From the NCBI GenBank assembly GCA_947461145.1, contig CANHJD010000007.1, positions 1 to 38,105 on the forward strand: a stretch of DNA of 38,105 nucleotides. The letters run 5' to 3'. Below the pieces are notes generated by a model. That model was not told the origin of the DNA. It saw only the letters and a list, made by a program, of their open reading frames with translations, and did not search any database. This stretch comes from Bacteriovoracaceae bacterium (GTDB lineage Bacteria > Bdellovibrionota > Bacteriovoracia > Bacteriovoracales > Bacteriovoracaceae). Positions 1-9,141 of this stretch are shown here, one piece after another. The position numbers and the translations under genes are program-made. How positions within the stretch are numbered: position 1 is the first letter of the stretch; every line of letters begins with the position of its first letter.

Positions 1-55
1 ATCTGGACAAATAATTTAGTGGGGTTTATAAAATACAGACCTTTTGACTATGAGT

Positions 56-132
56 TGGGAAGTGGCGCAGTTGGTTAGCGCAGCAGACTGTTAATCTGTT
101 GGTCGAGAGTTCGAGTCTCTCCTTCCCAGCCA
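56..132 (+). tRNA. tRNA-Asn (anticodon GTT), CCA encoded
   Basis: Acceptor TGGGAAG pairs with CTTCCCA; anticodon loop CTGTTAA; TTCGAGTC T-loop; terminal GCCA. Confidence 0.95.
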
Positions 133-138
133 CTTTTT

Positions 139-1377
139 ATGCAATTTTCTTCTACAATCTACTCACGCTTAAAATCACGCCTCAAACGAAGATATAAGTC
201 GAATTATCTAAGAACCCATAAAGAATTGAAACGCTTTCCAGACACTTATACCGCTAAATGGTTAAGTGAAAATAAAGATGAGTTTATTGAATTTACTCCA
301 CAGAGATGGTTTTTTTTAAAGCAAGTAGAAACACTTTTATTTTTTCTAACAAAAAATGAGAAATTAAAAAATTCAGAAGACTTTACTCAGGAAGATGATG
401 AGATTTTTGAGAGATGGAATAAAAGTGAGTTTGCTGATGTTTTTTTGAAATTATTAAATAAAAGAATGTCTTTAAGACAGGCCTCAATAAATACTTCAAA
501 AGTTTTTGATGAGCATTTAGTAGCTCTTGGTAATCTGCATCTCTTAAAATCCAGCAGAGCGACGCCAAACTATCGATTACAGCCTTCTCTAGGAGATATA
601 AAAAAAGGCACAAAAGTTTCCAAACTTTTAGAAACGACTCTCCATCTAGATGGGAAAGAGTTGGCCCTATTAACTTCCACCTTAAAAGAGATGAAGCAAT
701 TCTCAACTAAAATTGAAGTCGCCCTAAGAGTGATTAAGTACTTTTCAAAGGATTCATGGGATCGTTTTTCAGCCTTCACAGAAATTATTATTCCTATTAA
801 GCAAGAAGAGTTTGTCAGTTATTCTCATCAGGAGTTGCCGGGAACGTCGATGATTAATCTCTTTCATAGAGATTTTGTTGATCTTCTAGATGATCTTTTG
901 CATGAAAATGGCCACCATCACCTCAATTATTATCTTAATCTTCAAACTCTGATTCAGGAACCAATAGAATGTATCTACTATAGTCCCTGGAGACGAACAC
1001 TTCGTCCGATAAGGGGAATTTATCACGCTTACTTTACCTTTTTTTGGGCGTTTAAACTTTTCTCAGATATGGCGCAGTCTAAAGAATTGGACTCGATTTG
1101 GTACATTTTCAGTAAAGATGAGCAGGAGAAAATCATTTGGCGTGCTGTTGAAGAATATTGGATGCTAGATTATTCATACCAAGATCTTCTATGGGCAAAA
1201 CAGAAAGGCCTTATCACTATTGAAGGATGGAGCCTCATTCAAGAACAAAGAAAGAATGTTACTAAATTAAAATCAAAAGTATTAATTTGGGAAAAATCTC
1301 TTAAAAATTATCGAAAAGATTTTAAAGAATTAAAAAAGACACTTACCCACGCAAGAAAACATTATCACAAAATCTAA
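139..1377 (+). CDS. HExxH-motif protein resembling the alpha-KG-HExxH-type peptide beta-hydroxylase (mod_HExxH) family
   Basis: Motif run SYSHQELPGTSMINL...LLDDLLHENGHHHLN...YYSPWRRTLRPIRGIYHAYFTFFWAFKLF matches the family pattern (PG.., HExxH, SPWR..RP.RG..H..Y). Confidence 0.65.
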   Translation: MQFSSTIYSRLKSRLKRRYKSNYLRTHKELKRFPDTYTAKWLSENKDEFIEFTPQRWFFLKQVETLLFFLTKNEKLKNSEDFTQEDDEIFERWNKSEFADVFLKLLNKRMSLRQASINTSKVFDEHLVALGNLHLLKSSRATPNYRLQPSLGDIKKGTKVSKLLETTLHLDGKELALLTSTLKEMKQFSTKIEVALRVIKYFSKDSWDRFSAFTEIIIPIKQEEFVSYSHQELPGTSMINLFHRDFVDLLDDLLHENGHHHLNYYLNLQTLIQEPIECIYYSPWRRTLRPIRGIYHAYFTFFWAFKLFSDMAQSKELDSIWYIFSKDEQEKIIWRAVEEYWMLDYSYQDLLWAKQKGLITIEGWSLIQEQRKNVTKLKSKVLIWEKSLKNYRKDFKELKKTLTHARKHYHKI

Positions 1378-2909
1378 AGCTTTTGGATTTCAATCTGCAT
1401 TTGATTAGCAGGCATAAGATCACCTTTTTGAGCAGCAATTTTTATTCCCTCTCGCCATATTTTCTCTGCCATTAGTTTTTCTCCTAAACCTTTATAGGCA
1501 AAACCAAGGGATAAATAGGCCACTGAATAACCGGGATCTTGTTTCAAAACTTTTTCTAAATGACCTACAGCTTTATTCCAATTCTTTTTTTCTACAGCGA
1601 TTGAGCCAATCCCATAATTGGCAAGAGTATCTTCGCTATCAATTTCAAGAACCTGAGCAAACATCGATTCACGCTTTACCCATTCATCTTCTTTTAATTG
1701 TTGCTGCTTCTGTAGTTCTTCTTTTAGTCGAGCCTCATCTCCAAATCTTTGAAATGATTTTACTGTCGCAAGAGACTTTTGCTCTTCAGCTTCATCAATC
1801 TTTCCGAGCTTCATCAAAAAAAGGGACTTATTGGTATGTGCAAGAACTGACCTTGGATCAATTTTTGAGAGTTGATCCATGAGGTCAATGGCCTCTTGAT
1901 AACGCTCAAGTCTACCAAGCATTACACCTAAACTCTCATAAGCATCAGCAAATTGAGGATCAAGATCTAAGGCCAATCTTAGCTTTGCTTCGGCTTGTTC
2001 TAAATCATCTTTTTTAAAACAATCCATAGCCTCATAAAAAAGTTCATGAGATTTACTTTCAAAAGACGAAGAGAGAAGAGGGTAGTATCTAACAAAACCT
2101 TCGATTTCCTCAGAATTTTGTGTGAAATCAATTTTTAAATCTGCCACACGAAAGTCTCGAAGTAATTTAGCTGAGGAAAAATAGGATCCTTTCCAATGAA
2201 AGCAATTTTCAATATCCCCTATTTTTTTACCGAATATAAAAATGGGGCCTTTAAAAGTTTCCTTCGCTGTTTGGATTAAAACTTCAGAATAAGCAGCACC
2301 TCGACGAGAATTAATTTTTAAGACTGTCTCCTGACCCGGGTAGCACCCCTTATTTAATGAAAGACTTAATTCAAATAAACGCGAATTATTAATAAGCTCT
2401 GATGAAAAATGATTACCGCTAAAATCAGGCCAGCCATTCAAAAGGCGCCAGAGCTCAAATTCCTCATTTGAAATTAAATCCGGTGAGGCATCATCGTAAT
2501 TTCTAATAAGTATTGAAGACTCTTCAAGCATGGAGCCCTTATAACTTTCTGGAGTTATGTAATCTTGGCTTTTAGGGCCAAAGATAAAAGTCCAATTTTC
2601 AGGACCTTTATCTTCAATGATGACGTCTTCTGAAATTAAAAAACGCTCCAATCTGGCCAATGCTGTATCTCTGAGTTTATGTGGAATTAAGAGGATGGAT
2701 GATGACGAGCCCTTAAGGGCCCAGCAGTAAAACTCAAGCCGTCCTTGAGGATCGAGAAAACTAATTAAGTGAAACTCTTGATTCGCTAGTGCCTTAAAAT
2801 CATAGGTGGATTGTTTCTGAAGAAATTCCTGAACATCTTGACCAGACAATTCAAAGACATGAAATTCTAAAGAGTATTTGCCGGCAAAATAGCGATAAGG
2901 TTCTAGCAT
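1374..2909 (-). CDS. YgfZ/GcvT-like folate-binding protein fused to C-terminal TPR repeats
   Basis: YgfZ signature LNKGCYPGQETV; N-terminal GcvT-like segment; C-terminal repeats such as FADAYESLGVMLGRLERYQEAIDLMDQLSKIDP. Confidence 0.8.
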   Translation of the reverse strand: MLEPYRYFAGKYSLEFHVFELSGQDVQEFLQKQSTYDFKALANQEFHLISFLDPQGRLEFYCWALKGSSSSILLIPHKLRDTALARLERFLISEDVIIEDKGPENWTFIFGPKSQDYITPESYKGSMLEESSILIRNYDDASPDLISNEEFELWRLLNGWPDFSGNHFSSELINNSRLFELSLSLNKGCYPGQETVLKINSRRGAAYSEVLIQTAKETFKGPIFIFGKKIGDIENCFHWKGSYFSSAKLLRDFRVADLKIDFTQNSEEIEGFVRYYPLLSSSFESKSHELFYEAMDCFKKDDLEQAEAKLRLALDLDPQFADAYESLGVMLGRLERYQEAIDLMDQLSKIDPRSVLAHTNKSLFLMKLGKIDEAEEQKSLATVKSFQRFGDEARLKEELQKQQQLKEDEWVKRESMFAQVLEIDSEDTLANYGIGSIAVEKKNWNKAVGHLEKVLKQDPGYSVAYLSLGFAYKGLGEKLMAEKIWREGIKIAAQKGDLMPANQMQIEIQKL

Positions 2910-2912
2910 AAA

Positions 2913-3245
2913 TTAGAGAGAGAAAGACTCTCCACATCCACAAGTGTTCTTAGCATTAGGATTATCAAAACTGAAACCTTTGCCATTAAGGCCGTCTTTA
3001 AAATCTAGAACAATACCCTTGAGATAAATAACTGATTTGGGATCAATCAGGACTTTGATATCCCCAAATTCTAAAACGTTATCTCGATCTTTTTTGTCGG
3101 AGAATTCGATTTTATAGGACAAACCGGAGCATCCGCCTCCAGTAACGGCCAATCTAAGCCCTTTTGTACCTTCGGTATTTTCTGTTAAAGCGATCTTTTT
3201 AATTTGCTCAAGCGCCTTATCTGTAATGCTAATAATTTGATCCAT
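2913..3245 (-). CDS. A-type Fe-S carrier (IscA/ErpA/HesB family)
   Basis: GGGCSGLSY...NPNAKNTCGCGESF conserved Cys pattern. Confidence 0.92.
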   Translation of the reverse strand: MDQIISITDKALEQIKKIALTENTEGTKGLRLAVTGGGCSGLSYKIEFSDKKDRDNVLEFGDIKVLIDPKSVIYLKGIVLDFKDGLNGKGFSFDNPNAKNTCGCGESFSL

Positions 3246-3269
3246 ACATTCACCTCTTAAAACAATCGC

Positions 3270-3298
3270 ACTATAGTCAAATCATATCACATTTTCAA
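3270..3298 (-). promoter_or_regulatory. Predicted sigma-70-type promoter of the A-type carrier gene, TTGAAA-N17-TATAGT
   Basis: Minus-strand TTGAAA (3298-3293), 17-bp spacer, TATAGT (3275-3270), bracketed by inverted repeat CGCACTAT/ATAGTGCG. Confidence 0.6.
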
Positions 3299-3379
3299 TT
3301 AAATAGTGCGTCAAAGAAAGGCTTGCTCCGTGGAAAAGCAGAGACTTATAGGTATAATAATTAGAGCTTAGGGGAATTG

Positions 3380-4033
3380 ATGAGCTTTACGTTGTATCAT
3401 TATGTACATTGTCCGTTTTGCATACGAGTCCGTATGGCCTTTGGCCTACTTAATGTAAACTATGAATCAGTGGTTTTACCTTATGATGATGAGCAAACCC
3501 CAATAAAACTTACTGGCAAGAAAATGCTTCCGATCCTTAAGCATGATAAGGGGATCCTTAATGAGAGTCTTGATATCATCAATTTTTTAGATAAAGATAA
3601 TTTGCTAAAAACTAAAGAATACCTTTCGAGTGAAGAATTTAAACATGTTGAGTCTCTCTTAGAAAAAATTGGTAAACCAGTCCACTCATTAGCAATGCCT
3701 TACTGGATTTTCACACCGGAATTTACCCCAGCTTCAAGAAATTATTTTCAAACAAAAAAAGAAGAAAAAAGAGGATTATTTACTAATTTAGTAAAAAGAC
3801 GTGATGAATTTATCAATGAAATAAATACGATTCTTTTGGAGATTGAAAATGATCTCAAACCATTTTATAAATCAGAAACACTTACTCTCTTTGATCTACT
3901 TTTAGCTGCCCACTTATGGGGACTTTATATCGTTCCGGAATTTCAGTTTCCGTTTAAAATTCATCTCTATCTTCAATCAGTAAAAAAGATGTGTCGCTTT
4001 GATTATCATTCCGATTTTTGGAGCGCTAAATGA
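3380..4033 (+). CDS. grxB: Glutaredoxin 2-like protein
   Basis: LYHYVHCPFCIRVRMAFGLLNV; ATG at 3380 with GGGG upstream is preferred over the TTG at 3377. Confidence 0.85.
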   Translation: MSFTLYHYVHCPFCIRVRMAFGLLNVNYESVVLPYDDEQTPIKLTGKKMLPILKHDKGILNESLDIINFLDKDNLLKTKEYLSSEEFKHVESLLEKIGKPVHSLAMPYWIFTPEFTPASRNYFQTKKEEKRGLFTNLVKRRDEFINEINTILLEIENDLKPFYKSETLTLFDLLLAAHLWGLYIVPEFQFPFKIHLYLQSVKKMCRFDYHSDFWSAK

Positions 4034-4827
4034 AAGTCATTTTAAAGCTCCAAACAAATAAAACTATATCTGAAGTAAGCCTAGAAGCTAAACAAACAAT
4101 TACAATAGGTCGAAATGAGAAAAGCGACCATAAAGTTCCAGATGAAGTCATGAGTGGAGTCCATCTAAAGCTGCGCTTTATACCCCCTCGTTTGGATATT
4201 TTTGATTTGAATTCAAAAAATGGGACATTTATTAATGGAATAAGAATTGAACAATCAGATATTTTTGTTGGAGATGTTGTAAGAGCAGGAAATACGAGTC
4301 TTACAATTTCAATTGAAAAAACAGATTCTGCTGTTCTGCAAATACTTCGCTTTCCAGGTGGAGATGATGATAGGGCTACTAGATTTATGCAATTAGATTT
4401 TTCTCCAACTCCTATTAAACAGGAACCTAGTCTTCCAGAACAAATTAAGAAGGAAATTTCACCCACTGAAAAATCTGTGCGTATTAAACCGATATCCGTT
4501 GTGCAGGAAATAAATATTAGGAAAAATGCGAACACAAAACTAAAGCTTTCCAAACAAGAAATAAAACTAAGAAACCAATCGAAATCTTCTCTTGCATCAA
4601 CTATTGACATTATAGTGCTACTTTTTGTGATCGCACTGCCTCTGATTTTATTGAATATCTTAATGGTAATTGATTCAGGGATCCTTTCTACCTACCGACT
4701 AGAATTATTTTTAATTTCAGAAGTTACTTTTACCATTGTGTTCTATTATTTAAATTTTAAAACGTGGAAATTTTCTATCGGTGAAAAGCTATCGGGGATT
4801 CAAAAATTATATGAAGACCAGGACTAA
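4030..4827 (+). CDS. FHA-domain protein with C-terminal membrane segment (RDD-like)
   Basis: TIGRNEKSDHKVPDEVMSGVHLKL...LNSKNGTFINGIRI is FHA; C-terminus IDIIVLLFVIALP...FSIGEKLSGIQ resembles RDD. ATGA overlap with grxB. Confidence 0.8.
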   Translation: MKVILKLQTNKTISEVSLEAKQTITIGRNEKSDHKVPDEVMSGVHLKLRFIPPRLDIFDLNSKNGTFINGIRIEQSDIFVGDVVRAGNTSLTISIEKTDSAVLQILRFPGGDDDRATRFMQLDFSPTPIKQEPSLPEQIKKEISPTEKSVRIKPISVVQEINIRKNANTKLKLSKQEIKLRNQSKSSLASTIDIIVLLFVIALPLILLNILMVIDSGILSTYRLELFLISEVTFTIVFYYLNFKTWKFSIGEKLSGIQKLYEDQD

Positions 4828-5396
4828 GACCTAGCCTTCCAAAGTATTTCTATGGATCCAGATTTTTTATTAACGTATCTTGCAAGAACAAAAAGATAGT
4901 CCGAAAGTCTGTTAAGAAAAATGATACTCAAATTAGGCAACTCTTCTTTCGTTAAATGTTCATAATGCACAAATCGTCTTTCAACAGATCTAGCAGAAGT
5001 TCGGGCCAAATGCACGGCAGAAGAAACTAAGGCCCCTCCAGGAAGAATAAAGTTTTTCAAAGGCTCTAAAAACTCGTCCATTCGATCTATTTCGGCTTCC
5101 ATTTCAGAAATAAACTCTTCACTCAATTGAGGCAAATTAAAATTTGCCCTATTTTCAAACTCACACGCCATATTTGAACCAAGATCAAAAAGACATGACT
5201 GAATAGTATGGATAAAATCAATTTCAGATTTAAATTGAACATCTAGAAGGGAGCAGGCAAATCCAATCCTTGAATTTAACTCATCAAGTTCACCGTAAAG
5301 GTCAATGCGCAAATCTGACTTAATGATTCTATTTCCACTCACGAGACTAGTCTCACCTTCATCACCAGTCCGAGTATAAACCTTAGATTTTTTCAT
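4824..5396 (-). CDS. Cob(I)alamin adenosyltransferase, PduO/MMAB type
   Basis: KVYTRTGDEGETSLVSGNRIIKSDLRIDLYGELDELNS...R(S)VERRF. Confidence 0.92.
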   Translation of the reverse strand: MKKSKVYTRTGDEGETSLVSGNRIIKSDLRIDLYGELDELNSRIGFACSLLDVQFKSEIDFIHTIQSCLFDLGSNMACEFENRANFNLPQLSEEFISEMEAEIDRMDEFLEPLKNFILPGGALVSSAVHLARTSARSVERRFVHYEHLTKEELPNLSIIFLNRLSDYLFVLARYVNKKSGSIEILWKARS

Positions 5397-8300
5397 TACA
5401 TATTCCTTCTATAACGTCCGCCGACCTCATAGAGAACTTCAGTTATCTCGCCTAGGCTACAATAACGTACAGTCGACATGAGTTGTTCAAAAATATTACC
5501 ACCAGAGAGCGCAACATCTCTTAGCTTTTGAAGACTTAATCTGGAATTATCTTTATGTTTCAGTTTGAATTCAGTTAATCTCTTAATTTGATCATCTTTT
5601 TCATCACCTGATGATCTGGAAAGCTCTATTGGCTTCCATTCTTCGAACTTTTCTGGAAGATACGTATTCACTCCAATGATAGGATATTCCCCAGAATCCT
5701 TCATTGTTTCATAATAAAGTGATTCCTCCTGAATCTTTCCTCTCTGATACATGGACTCCATTGCTCCTAGAACTCCACCTTTGTCAGAAATCCTCTCAAA
5801 TTCATTCAGGACAGCCTCTTCAACAAGCTCTGCCAGCTCATCAATAATAAATGAACCTTGAAGAGGATTATCCGTTTTATTTAGGCCATATTCACGATTA
5901 ATGATTAACTGAATGGCCATTGCTCTTCTCACTGATTCTTCTGTTGGAGTCGTAATGGCTTCATCGTAAGCATTTGTATGAAGGGAATTGCAGTTATCCG
6001 AAAGGGCGAGAAATGCTTGAAGGGTCGTTCTTATATCATTGAAGTCAATTTCTTGGGCGTGTAAAGAGCGACCAGAAGTCTGAATATGATACTTTAATTT
6101 TTGTGATTTTTCTGAGGCACCATATTTTTCTCTCATCGTGACGGCCCAGATTTTACGGGCAACTCTACCGAGAACAGAATATTCTGGATCTAAACCATTC
6201 GAAAAAAAGAAGGAGAGATTTTCACAAAACTCATCAATTTTCATACCACGACTCAGATAATACTCAACGTAAGTAAAACCATTTGAAAGAGTTAGTGCTA
6301 GTTGAGTGATCGGATTGGCCCCGGCTTCAGCGATATGGTAACCAGAAATTGAAACAGTGTAATAATTCTTAATCTTGTGTTTACAGAAAAACTCTTGAAC
6401 ATCCCCCATCATTTTGAGGGCAAATTCTAGTGAGAAAATGCAGGTGTTTTGTGCTTGGTCTTCTTTAAGAATATCGGCCTGAACAGTTCCACGTACCTGT
6501 TGCATCACAGAAACCATCTTATCCAGTTTTTCCTGTTCATTTTCAGGCAGGGCCCTATTAATTGCCGTATTCATAAACATAGCAAGAATGATGGGAGCAG
6601 GACCATTAATGGTCATAGAGACAGAGGTCGAGGGTGATGTTAAGTCAAAGCCGTGGTAGAGCTCCATCATATCTTCAAGAGTACAAATAGAGACTCCAGA
6701 CTCCCCAACTTTACCAAAGATATCTGGTCGCTTGGCCGGATCCTCTCCATAAAGAGTAACTGAATCAAAAGCCGTAGAAAGTCTTTTGGCGGCATCATTT
6801 TTTGAAAGATAGTGAAAGCGAGCATTTGTTCTGTGAGGTCCGCCTTCCCCAGCGAACTGCCTTTTTGGCTCCTCATCGGCGCGCTTAAAGGGGAAAACCC
6901 CTCCCGCAAAAGGAAAGAATCCTGGCAAGTTTTGTGAGCGGATAAATTTATACTTCTCTGAAGTATAGTGAATTTTAGGAAATCCTACTTTTGAAATTTC
7001 CATCTGTGAAAGTGAGCGATGTTTTGTTGGGACACTCACATCTTTTCCGCGCACCTGGTAGGTAAATTCTCCGCGAGAATATTGATCAATAATGTTATCA
7101 AATTCTTCAACTTCTTTAAGTTGCGGGACTAGTTGATTTTCTAGAGAGTTCAGTTTTATTGATAATGACGAACTATCAGTCACTACTTTTGAAGCCTCTG
7201 CAAGGCTTTCGTAGAGACGAAGTTTTTCAACTGAGATCAATGTGTGGTTATTATAATCTTTAACATTATCAGCAATATCTCTTAAGTAATTAATTTTTGA
7301 GGCAGGAATGATGGCATGTTTCTTCTCCGGTGCTCTCTCTGAAGGAATCTTGTCGATTTCAGGATTGTGAGAAAAATTGATTGCCTTGGCCATTTCCTTG
7401 AAAAGAGCATTTACTCCAAGATCGTTAAATTTAGAGGCCATTGTTCCAAAAACTGGCAGCTCACTATCTTCGGGTGAGCCTGGATGGTTAGCAAAAAGCT
7501 GCCTATTTCTTCGGTACTGCTTGCGAACATCCCTTAGGGCATCTTCGCTTCTTGGCTTTTCATACTTATTGATGGCAATAAAATCTGCAACCTCAAGCAT
7601 TTCAATTTTTTCAAGTTGAGTAGCAGCTCCAAATTCTGGAGTCATAACGTAAAGAGTTTTATCAGCTACTTTTGTTATTTCATCAGACGCTTGACCAATC
7701 CCAGAAGTTTCAACAAGGATGAGGTCAAAATTTTGAGATTTTAAAAACTCGACAACTTTTTTAATTTCTGGAGAAAGCTCATTCTCCGAGCCTCTCGTTG
7801 CAAGTGAGCGAACATAAAAATTTTCAAACGAGGCGGAACCTAGTCGTATACGATCACCAAGTAGGGCACCTTGAGTTTTTTTCTTTGTTGGATCAACAGA
7901 GATGAGAGCAATCTTTTTTTCTTTGTAATAACGATGAAAACGAAGAAGCAATTCATCGATGAGTGATGATTTACCAGCTCCACCAGTTCCTGTGATACCA
8001 AAGACGGGAATATTTTTTGCCTTAATTTCAAATGGAAACAGACCATTATCTTCGATATAGGTGATGACTTTTGCGATCTCATTTACAGTTAAGGTTTTCT
8101 CTTTTAATTTTTTAAAATCAATATTATCAATTGTAGAAAAATCGCATTTATTAATCATGTCATCGATAATGCCATTTAAGCCAAGCGAGGTCCCATCATT
8201 AGGGTGATAGATGCGGGTAATCCCTCTTTTATGAAGCTCTTGAATTTCTGGAGGTGTAATAACTCCACCGCCTCCCCCAAAAATACGGACATTATCGGCA

Positions 8301-8551
8301 CCATTTTTATTTAATAGTTCTCTGACATAAGTGAAGTACTCCATATGCCCACCCTGATAGGAACTAAGGGCAATGGCATGAGCGTCTTCTGAAAGAGCAG
8401 CTTCCACTACTTCCTGCGCCGAACGATTATGGCCCAGATGGATAACCTCAACCCCTTTGGCCTGTAAGAGCCTGCGCATGATATTGATTGAAGCATCATG
8501 ACCATCAAAAAGACTGGCCGCCGTGACAAAACGTAATTTTCTGGTGTTCAT
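5396..8551 (-). CDS. icmF: Fused isobutyryl-CoA mutase (B12 domain + MeaI-type GTPase + mutase)
   Basis: B12-binding DGHDASINIMRR; P-loop GITGTGGAGKSS; mutase segment RPDIFGKVGESGVSICTLEDM; ~1050 aa architecture. Confidence 0.92.
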   Translation of the reverse strand: MNTRKLRFVTAASLFDGHDASINIMRRLLQAKGVEVIHLGHNRSAQEVVEAALSEDAHAIALSSYQGGHMEYFTYVRELLNKNGADNVRIFGGGGGVITPPEIQELHKRGITRIYHPNDGTSLGLNGIIDDMINKCDFSTIDNIDFKKLKEKTLTVNEIAKVITYIEDNGLFPFEIKAKNIPVFGITGTGGAGKSSLIDELLLRFHRYYKEKKIALISVDPTKKKTQGALLGDRIRLGSASFENFYVRSLATRGSENELSPEIKKVVEFLKSQNFDLILVETSGIGQASDEITKVADKTLYVMTPEFGAATQLEKIEMLEVADFIAINKYEKPRSEDALRDVRKQYRRNRQLFANHPGSPEDSELPVFGTMASKFNDLGVNALFKEMAKAINFSHNPEIDKIPSERAPEKKHAIIPASKINYLRDIADNVKDYNNHTLISVEKLRLYESLAEASKVVTDSSSLSIKLNSLENQLVPQLKEVEEFDNIIDQYSRGEFTYQVRGKDVSVPTKHRSLSQMEISKVGFPKIHYTSEKYKFIRSQNLPGFFPFAGGVFPFKRADEEPKRQFAGEGGPHRTNARFHYLSKNDAAKRLSTAFDSVTLYGEDPAKRPDIFGKVGESGVSICTLEDMMELYHGFDLTSPSTSVSMTINGPAPIILAMFMNTAINRALPENEQEKLDKMVSVMQQVRGTVQADILKEDQAQNTCIFSLEFALKMMGDVQEFFCKHKIKNYYTVSISGYHIAEAGANPITQLALTLSNGFTYVEYYLSRGMKIDEFCENLSFFFSNGLDPEYSVLGRVARKIWAVTMREKYGASEKSQKLKYHIQTSGRSLHAQEIDFNDIRTTLQAFLALSDNCNSLHTNAYDEAITTPTEESVRRAMAIQLIINREYGLNKTDNPLQGSFIIDELAELVEEAVLNEFERISDKGGVLGAMESMYQRGKIQEESLYYETMKDSGEYPIIGVNTYLPEKFEEWKPIELSRSSGDEKDDQIKRLTEFKLKHKDNSRLSLQKLRDVALSGGNIFEQLMSTVRYCSLGEITEVLYEVGGRYRRNM

Positions 8552-8661
8552 AAATTCAATTCCAGGTCATAAATATTAATTATTTAACAGAGTGTGTTAT
8601 AAGATCATTCCATGTCTAAGCTGATTCAACCATGAGAGGCACAAATTGTATAAGGAAATGC

Positions 8662-8690
8662 TTTATCGCTCACTCTGCAGAGTGTATAAT
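8662..8690 (+). promoter_or_regulatory. Predicted ferredoxin promoter with 14-bp palindrome CACTCTGCAGAGTG (8671-8684) between -35-like TTTATC and -10 TATAAT
   Basis: Direct reading; palindrome abuts TATAAT at 8685-8690. Confidence 0.6.
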
Positions 8691-8721
8691 AGGGATGATT
8701 TTTGAAAGTTAAGGAACACAG

Positions 8722-9108
8722 ATGAGTGATCTAATTAAAGTTGAGAACCCATTTCATACAGCGCGGTTTAAGCCAAATCGTAAAGGTAAAAAACCACCTA
8801 AACTTCTGGCCGTTGTTCATCAGTCTGGATGCACTGGTTGTGAAGTCTGTATCGCTGGATGCCCGGTTGACTCTATTGAGTTGGTACCAGGACCAGATCC
8901 GAAGAATCCTACTTATCAGCAGATGGTAGAGATTGATCTTGCTCGCTGTATTGGTTGCCAAAACTGCTCCCAAGACTGTCCTTGGGAAACTATTACGATG
9001 TATCAGCACGATGACGCTTTTACGGCCTGGGGGAATGAAACACTTTCTTCAAAACTCTACGTAGAAGAGACTGAATTAGAACAAATTAAAGAAACTATAG
9101 CTGAATAA
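8722..9108 (+). CDS. 2x[4Fe-4S] ferredoxin-like protein
   Basis: CTGCEVCIAGCP and CIGCQNCSQDCP motifs; SD AAGGA upstream. Confidence 0.9.
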   Translation: MSDLIKVENPFHTARFKPNRKGKKPPKLLAVVHQSGCTGCEVCIAGCPVDSIELVPGPDPKNPTYQQMVEIDLARCIGCQNCSQDCPWETITMYQHDDAFTAWGNETLSSKLYVEETELEQIKETIAE

Positions 9109-9112
9109 AAAA

Positions 9113-9137
9113 AGGCTCCTTAAAGGAGCCTTTTTTT
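9113..9137. terminator. Bidirectional intrinsic terminator
   Basis: AGGCTCCT-TAA-AGGAGCCT followed by T8 (+) and preceded by A-run. Confidence 0.85.
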
Positions 9138-9141
9138 TAGA

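Noticed and set aside
383-779. Minus-strand ORFs (107 aa and 69 aa)
   Set aside because: Antisense to the HExxH-family gene with no recognisable motif.
4026-4610. 194-aa minus-strand ORF
   Set aside because: Fully antisense to the FHA-domain gene, with Ser/Ile-rich non-domain sequence; shadow ORF.
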